Of a stretch of DNA of 64,000 nt, positions 59,428-64,000 are shown piece after piece; position 1 is the first letter of the stretch; every line of letters begins with the position of its first letter. The position numbers and the translations under genes are program-made. Origin of the DNA: Terrimicrobium sacchariphilum (GTDB lineage: Bacteria; Verrucomicrobiota; Verrucomicrobiia; Chthoniobacterales; Terrimicrobiaceae); the NCBI RefSeq assembly GCF_001613545.1, contig NZ_BDCO01000002.1, positions 2,976,001 through 3,040,000 of the forward strand, given 5' to 3'. The notes under the pieces are model-generated. The model had not been told where the DNA came from. It saw only the letters and a list, made by a program, of their open reading frames with translations, and ran no database searches.

Positions 59428-62424
59428 CTACGCGGTGCGGCCGCAGCAGTTCTTGTACTTCTTCCCGCTGCCGCAGGGGCATGGGTCGTTGCGGCCAGCC
59501 TTGGGCAGTTCGCGTTTGATGGCGAGTTCGATGTGCTGCGGCGGCGCGGGAGCCGCCTGAGCGGGCGCCGGGGCGGCGGCCTGCTGTGGCGGGCGCGGCT
59601 CGGCCGGGTCGGTGAGCCCGGGTACGTCGGCCTGGAGCAGATTTTGCGGCAGGCTGCGCAGGAGCATCTCAAAGGCCTGGAGATTCGTCGTGCTGCGGAA
59701 GAGGTTGGTGAGCACCTCGCCCTTGATGTTGTCCATCAACTCGCTGAACATCGCAAACGCCTCGTTCTTGTACTCGACGAGCGGGTCCTTCTGCGCGAAG
59801 GCGCGGAGGTAGACCGCCTCGCGGAGGCCATCCATGGCGTAAAGGTGTTCCTGCCAGAGACGATCGACGGCGTTGAGGATGATGTAGCGCTCGAGTCCCT
59901 TGAGCGCCTCGGGGTGCTCCATGGAGGCCTTTTTCTCATAGGCGTCCTTGATGACGCCGACGAGCCACTGGCCATTCTCCTCGACGGAACGCGATTCCAG
60001 CGCGGCCTTCTCGGCGCTGAGGCCGAGCGGGAAGGTCGTGTTGACCCAGTTGAGCAGGCCGACGTTGTCAGGCTCCTCGCCCTCGGTGTCGCCGAGGAAA
60101 TCGGCCACCTTCTTGGGCACGATTTCACTGATGACCTCAAAGATCAGGTCGCGCGGGGTCTCGGAATCCATCACCTCCTGGCGATAGCCGTAGACCACCT
60201 CGCGCTGCTGGTTCATGACGTCGTCAAACTCCAGCGTGCGGCGGCGGATCATGTAGTTGCGCTGCTCGACGCGCTTCTGCGCGGTCTCGACGCTCTTGTT
60301 CAGCCATGGGTGCTCCAGCTCCTCGCCCTCCTTGAGGCCGAAGGTCTCCATGATCTTCGTCATGCGGTCCGCCGCGCCGAAGTTGCGCATGAGGTCGTCT
60401 TCAAACGAAACGTAGAACCGCGACATGCCGGGATCGCCCTGGCGGGCGCAACGACCGCGCAGCTGGCGGTCAATGCGGCGCGACTCGTGGCGCTCGGTGC
60501 CGATCACATAAAGACCACCGGCTTCATTGACGCCTTCGCCGAGTTTGATGTCGGTACCGCGGCCGGCCATGTTGGTCGAGATGGTCACGGCGCCCTTGAG
60601 ACCGGCGCGGGAGACGATCTCGGCCTCCTGCATGTGGTACTTCGCATTCAGCACGGTGTGCGGGATCTTCTCGCGCTTGAGCATGCGGCCGAGGAGTTCG
60701 CTGGACTCGACGCTGGCCGTACCGACCAGTACCGGCTGGCCCTTGGCATGCGCGCCCTTGATGGCGTCGATGACGGCGTTGTACTTCTCGCGGCGCGTCT
60801 TGTAGATGCGGTCGTTCTCGTCGATGCGCTTCACCGGCCGGTTGGTCGGGATCACGTTCACGTCGAGACCGTAGATGTCGTGAAATTCGTTGGCCTCCGT
60901 CTCGGCCGTACCGGTCATGCCGGACAGGCGGGCGTAAAGGCGGAAGTAGTTCTGAATCGTGATCGTGGCGAGCGTCTGGGTCTCGCGGTCGATCTGCACG
61001 CCCTCCTTGGCCTCGACGGCCTGGTGGAGACCGTCGCTCCAGCGGCGGCCCGGCATCTTGCGGCCGGTGTAGGTGTCGACGATGACGACCTTGTTTTCCT
61101 CCACGACATACTCCACATCACGCTCATAGAGGCAGTAGGCCTTGAGGAGCTGGGAGATGTTATGAATGCGCTCGGCCTGGTTGTCGCAATACTGCTGGCG
61201 CTGGGCCTTCTTCTGCACCTTCTCGGGGCCGGAGAGCTTCGCGTCATTATCGATGTCGGCGAATTCCGTGAGGAGGTCGGGCAGGACAAAGGCGTCCGGG
61301 TCGTCGGGATTGAGAAAATCGCGCCCGAGCTGGGTGAGGTCGGCATCGTGCTGGCGCTCCTCGATGGTGAAGTACAGCTCTTCCTTGAGGGCGACCAGGG
61401 CGGCCTTGCCCTCGGTGTCCTTGTAGAACTCCAGCTCCGCCTTGTCGATGAGGCGACGCATGTCGGTATCCTCCATCATGCGGGCGAGCGCCTTGCTGCG
61501 CGGCTGGCCGAGCTTGAGCTTGAACATCGCGCGTCCGGCCTCGTCCCGCTTGCCCGCGTCGTAGAGTTCCTTCGCGTCGGTGGCGAGGCGGTTGCAGAGC
61601 AGGTTCTGCTTGCGCACGAGCTGCTCGACGAGGGGCTTGAAGCGGTCGTACTGGTGGGTCGAAACGGTGGACGGACCGCTGATGATGAGCGGCGTGCGGG
61701 CTTCGTCGATGAGGATGGAGTCCACTTCGTCGACGATGGCAAAGAAGTACCCGCGCTGGACCTGCTGGTCGCGGCTCGTGGCCATGCCGTTGTCGCGGAG
61801 GTAATCGAAGCCAAACTCGGCATTCGTGCCGTACGTGATGTCGGCCTCGTACTGGGCGCGGCGGATCTCCGGCGGCTGGTCGTGCTGGATGATGCCGGTG
61901 GTGAGACCGAGGAAACCGTAGAGCTGCCCCATCCACTCCGCGTCGCGGCGGGAGAGGTAGTCGTTGACCGTGACAAGGTGCGCACCGCGTCCAGCCAGGG
62001 CGTTGAGATACATCGGGGCAGTGGCGACGAGCGTCTTGCCTTCGCCGGTGGCCATTTCCGAGATGCGGCCGCTGTGCAGAACCATGCCGCCAATCAACTG
62101 CACGTCAAAATGGATCATCGCCCAGGTCACGGGCTGGTCGCAGACGGTAAACTGATGCTTGCGCTCCGTGAGGCGACGGGCCGCGTGCTTTACCAAGGCA
62201 AAGGCCTCGGGCAGGATCTCGTCGAGACGCGCCTTTACGGCAGTAAGGTCTTGGATTCCCTTGAGTTCCTCCTGCCAGGCGCGAGTCTTCGCGCGCAGTT
62301 CGTCGTCGGAAAGGCCGGCCAGCCCCTGCTCGATTTCATTGATGCGCCGGACAATGGGCTGCATGCGGCGCAATTCGCGCTGGTTCTTCGAACCAACGAT
62401 TTTCTTGATAATCCAGTTAAACAT
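59428..62424 (-). CDS. secA: Preprotein translocase ATPase SecA
   Basis: 998 residues from ATG 62424 (MFNWIIKKIVGSKNQRELRR). NBD1 has Walker A MATGEGKTLVA and DEVDSILIDEARTPLIISGP; PPXD and NBD2 follow (NMAGRGTDIKLGEGV, RRIDRQLRGRCARQGDPG). The C-terminus ends with the zinc-binding tail GRNDPCPCGSGKKYKNCC, which binds SecB and lipids. The long frame continues upstream antisense to malQ but the ATG at 62424 fits the family. It drives Sec export, feeding the many secreted proteins of this region. trmL and the ABC gene follow. Confidence 0.97.
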   Translation of the reverse strand: MFNWIIKKIVGSKNQRELRRMQPIVRRINEIEQGLAGLSDDELRAKTRAWQEELKGIQDLTAVKARLDEILPEAFALVKHAARRLTERKHQFTVCDQPVTWAMIHFDVQLIGGMVLHSGRISEMATGEGKTLVATAPMYLNALAGRGAHLVTVNDYLSRRDAEWMGQLYGFLGLTTGIIQHDQPPEIRRAQYEADITYGTNAEFGFDYLRDNGMATSRDQQVQRGYFFAIVDEVDSILIDEARTPLIISGPSTVSTHQYDRFKPLVEQLVRKQNLLCNRLATDAKELYDAGKRDEAGRAMFKLKLGQPRSKALARMMEDTDMRRLIDKAELEFYKDTEGKAALVALKEELYFTIEERQHDADLTQLGRDFLNPDDPDAFVLPDLLTEFADIDNDAKLSGPEKVQKKAQRQQYCDNQAERIHNISQLLKAYCLYERDVEYVVEENKVVIVDTYTGRKMPGRRWSDGLHQAVEAKEGVQIDRETQTLATITIQNYFRLYARLSGMTGTAETEANEFHDIYGLDVNVIPTNRPVKRIDENDRIYKTRREKYNAVIDAIKGAHAKGQPVLVGTASVESSELLGRMLKREKIPHTVLNAKYHMQEAEIVSRAGLKGAVTISTNMAGRGTDIKLGEGVNEAGGLYVIGTERHESRRIDRQLRGRCARQGDPGMSRFYVSFEDDLMRNFGAADRMTKIMETFGLKEGEELEHPWLNKSVETAQKRVEQRNYMIRRRTLEFDDVMNQQREVVYGYRQEVMDSETPRDLIFEVISEIVPKKVADFLGDTEGEEPDNVGLLNWVNTTFPLGLSAEKAALESRSVEENGQWLVGVIKDAYEKKASMEHPEALKGLERYIILNAVDRLWQEHLYAMDGLREAVYLRAFAQKDPLVEYKNEAFAMFSELMDNIKGEVLTNLFRSTTNLQAFEMLLRSLPQNLLQADVPGLTDPAEPRPPQQAAAPAPAQAAPAPPQHIELAIKRELPKAGRNDPCPCGSGKKYKNCCGRTA

Positions 62425-62551
62425 GGGATCGGGCGGAACGGTAATCAATAGCCGAACGGCAAAAATGTAAAACGAGAATTCTGGTCGTCGCTCCTCGCAG
62501 CAGGCATCCGGGCGCGGGAATGGGGCCGAATGGAGTTGTTCACCATTGGAA

Positions 62552-62580
62552 TTGTCATGACTGCAACCGCCCGGTAATTG
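62552..62580 (+). promoter_or_regulatory. Possible malQ promoter giving a leaderless mRNA
   Basis: TTGTCA (62552-62557), a 17-nt spacer and TAATTG (62575-62580) are placed so that transcription would begin about 7 nt later, at or next to the GTG at 62587. No ribosome site precedes that GTG. Weak -10 match, so tentative. Confidence 0.3.
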
Positions 62581-62586
62581 CTTGCT

Positions 62587-64000
62587 GTGCTCGAACTCAA
62601 TCCAGAGAAAAAACTGGCCGGAATTCTCGCTCCTGTGTTCGCCCTGCGGGGCAGCGAAGACCTCGGCATCGGAGATACGGAAGCGCTGAAGGAGTTTGTG
62701 ACCTGGGCGGCCAGCCACGGGTTTGGCGCGGTGCAGGTGCTCCCGGTGAACGAAACCGGCAACGACTCCAGCCCCTATAACCTGCTGAGCGCCTTTGCCC
62801 TCGAGCCCTCGACCATCGCCACCACGCCGCGGGTCATCCCCGAGCTGGACGAGGTGAGTTACAACAAGGTCCTCAGCGACCACAACGTCCGCGCCCTGCA
62901 GGAAGGCCGGGTGCAGTACGGACCCGTAAAAACGCTCAAAAACGAACTGCTCCAGGCCGCCTTTGCCAACTTTCAGGCCAAGCCCGACAAGAAGCGGGCC
63001 AAAGCCTTCCAGGACTTCCAGAAGCAGAATGCCGACTGGCTGGTCGATTACAGCTTTCACCGCGCCCTCGTGGCCTGGAACCGCACCGAACTCGTCACCG
63101 AGTGGCCGGCGGAGCACCGCAGCCCGATCGCCGCGCAAGCCTGGGCGGACAAGCTCGACTCCGCCACGCGCAAGAAGCTCGACCTGAGCCGGAAATACTA
63201 CGCCTTCATCCAATGGATCGCCTACGACCAGTGGCTCGCCGTGCGCCAGCATGCCGAGGCTGCGGGCGTGGCCCTCATCGGCGACGTGCCGGTTGGCGTG
63301 AGCCTCTTCAGCGCCGATGTATGGCGCGAACCGGAGATCTTTGACCTCGTGCGATCCAGCGGCGCTCCGCCGGAGAAGGTCTTCAAATCCGACCCGTTCA
63401 CCGAGCAGTGGGGGCAAAACTGGGGCTTCCCGCTCTACGCCTGGGAGCGCATGTCGCGCGACAACTTCTCCTGGTGGCGGCGTCGGCTGCGGCTGCTGAA
63501 GGAATTCTTCCACCTCATGCGCGTCGACCATGCGCTCGGGTTTTTCCGCATCTACAGCTTCCCGTGGCGGCCGGAGGAGAATGCGAAGTTCATCGACCTC
63601 ACGCCCGAACAGGCGGCCGAAATCACGCAAGGGCCGCTGCCGTGTTTCGTCGACCGCGACGACTCGACGGAGGAAAACCGCGAGTTTAACCGCCTGCATG
63701 GCGAGATGATCCTCAAGGTCTTCATCGAGGAAATGGGCGAACACCTGCTCATCGCCGAGGACCTCGGCGAGGTCGCGCCTTACGTACGCCCCACCCTCGC
63801 CAAGCTCGAGGTGCCGGGTTTCAAGATTCCCCAATGGGAGCGCGATTGGGACCGGCTGATCAAGGGTTCGCAGTATCCCCGCCTGAGCCTCGCCACCTTT
63901 GCCACCCACGACCACCCGCCGGTGAAGAAACACTGGACCGCGCTCTACACCGACGCCCTGAGCGAGGACCAAAAGACCCGCGACGCGGCCATTCACTCGA
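62587..64000 (+). CDS. malQ: 4-alpha-glucanotransferase (amylomaltase), 3' part missing
   Basis: At least 471 residues; runs off the right edge. GTG start (VLELNPEKKLAGILAPVFAL); an in-frame TAA lies 4 codons upstream, so the start is between that point and here. GH77 marks: RGSEDLGIGDTEAL, LPVNETGNDSSPYNLLSAFA, IGDVPVGVSLFSADVWREPE, LMRVDHALGFFRIYSFPW (nucleophile Asp in RVDHALGF), LLIAEDLGEVAPYVRPTLA (acid/base Glu) and ATHDHPP. It disproportionates maltodextrins and works with glycogen enzymes. Divergent from secA with 162 bp between. Confidence 0.93.
   Translation, partial: MLELNPEKKLAGILAPVFALRGSEDLGIGDTEALKEFVTWAASHGFGAVQVLPVNETGNDSSPYNLLSAFALEPSTIATTPRVIPELDEVSYNKVLSDHNVRALQEGRVQYGPVKTLKNELLQAAFANFQAKPDKKRAKAFQDFQKQNADWLVDYSFHRALVAWNRTELVTEWPAEHRSPIAAQAWADKLDSATRKKLDLSRKYYAFIQWIAYDQWLAVRQHAEAAGVALIGDVPVGVSLFSADVWREPEIFDLVRSSGAPPEKVFKSDPFTEQWGQNWGFPLYAWERMSRDNFSWWRRRLRLLKEFFHLMRVDHALGFFRIYSFPWRPEENAKFIDLTPEQAAEITQGPLPCFVDRDDSTEENREFNRLHGEMILKVFIEEMGEHLLIAEDLGEVAPYVRPTLAKLEVPGFKIPQWERDWDRLIKGSQYPRLSLATFATHDHPPVKKHWTALYTDALSEDQKTRDAAIHS

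Noticed and set aside
59311-62451. Long plus-strand frame of over 1000 codons opposite secA
   Set aside because: It is antisense to a certain secA gene, has a composition rich in Leu, Val, Arg and Gly repeats typical of complement frames in GC-rich DNA, and matches no family.
62425-63996. Upstream extension of the secA frame by about 520 codons
   Set aside because: It runs antisense to malQ; the SecA family starts at ATG 62424.
1-64000. CRISPR arrays, insertion sequences or prophage
   Set aside because: No regularly spaced repeats, transposase, integrase or phage structural genes were seen.

Overview
This 64 kb window is a GC-rich bacterial chromosome segment with dense coding and no phage, insertion sequence or CRISPR array. 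I infer a Gram-negative member of the Verrucomicrobiota, probably a Terrimicrobium/Chthoniobacter-like lineage. The supporting signs are an ExbB with an N-terminal DUF2341/LamG extension, a prepilin-type H-X9-DG protein beside a PEP-CTERM protein, LacI-type regulators of a PVC style, a TGS-less ThrRS and many outer-membrane genes. The species assignment is inference and was not checked against any database.

Left part (1-22 kb) is mostly core metabolism and information processing. It holds the end of accD, a ComF-like protein, a CPBP protease, bioA, a HAD phosphatase, infC (apparently with an AUU start), thrS, a Trm112-like protein, an E1-like MoeB/rhodanese fusion, then dnaX-ybaB-dcd-crcB on the plus strand. 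These are followed by a UbiA prenyltransferase, a LacI regulator, a Nudix protein, a Spy/CpxP-like protein, the threonine/aspartate operon hom-thrC-lysC, queH and small lipoproteins. A tRNA-His gene (22361-22436) is followed by about 330 bp of non-genic DNA with one tiny ORF.

Central part (22.7-43.6 kb) is a 21 kb minus-strand envelope block in two units. Unit one runs tpsB - exbB (with a periplasmic DUF2341 + LamG extension) - exbD - tonB - a porin with a very long Pro/Ala/Thr linker - a coiled-coil exported protein - a parvulin foldase. It couples a two-partner-secretion pore, an energy-transducing Ton motor, an outer-membrane barrel and a chaperone without a visible TpsA substrate or TonB-dependent receptor, and is my best candidate for an undescribed system. 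Unit two is a complete-looking type II secretion/pseudopilus operon: an accessory secreted protein, G, H, I, J, K, L-like, M-like, C/P-like, D, E, F and a small secreted protein.

Right part (43.7-64 kb) carries a chromate-transporter-family protein, a 1204-residue soluble PAS hybrid histidine kinase with a HAD protein 2 nt behind it, the H-X9-DG / PEP-CTERM pair, and an apparent operon of GH3 beta-glucosidase, amino-acid permease and a secreted protein, with a CxxC protein just beyond it. It continues with a Nudix hydrolase, an MpaB-like oxygenase, an orphan ABC ATPase, trmL, secA and the beginning of malQ at the right edge. SecA, the type II system, the TPS/Ton cluster, the parvulin and several lipoproteins together point to a cell investing heavily in export of envelope and polymer-degrading proteins.
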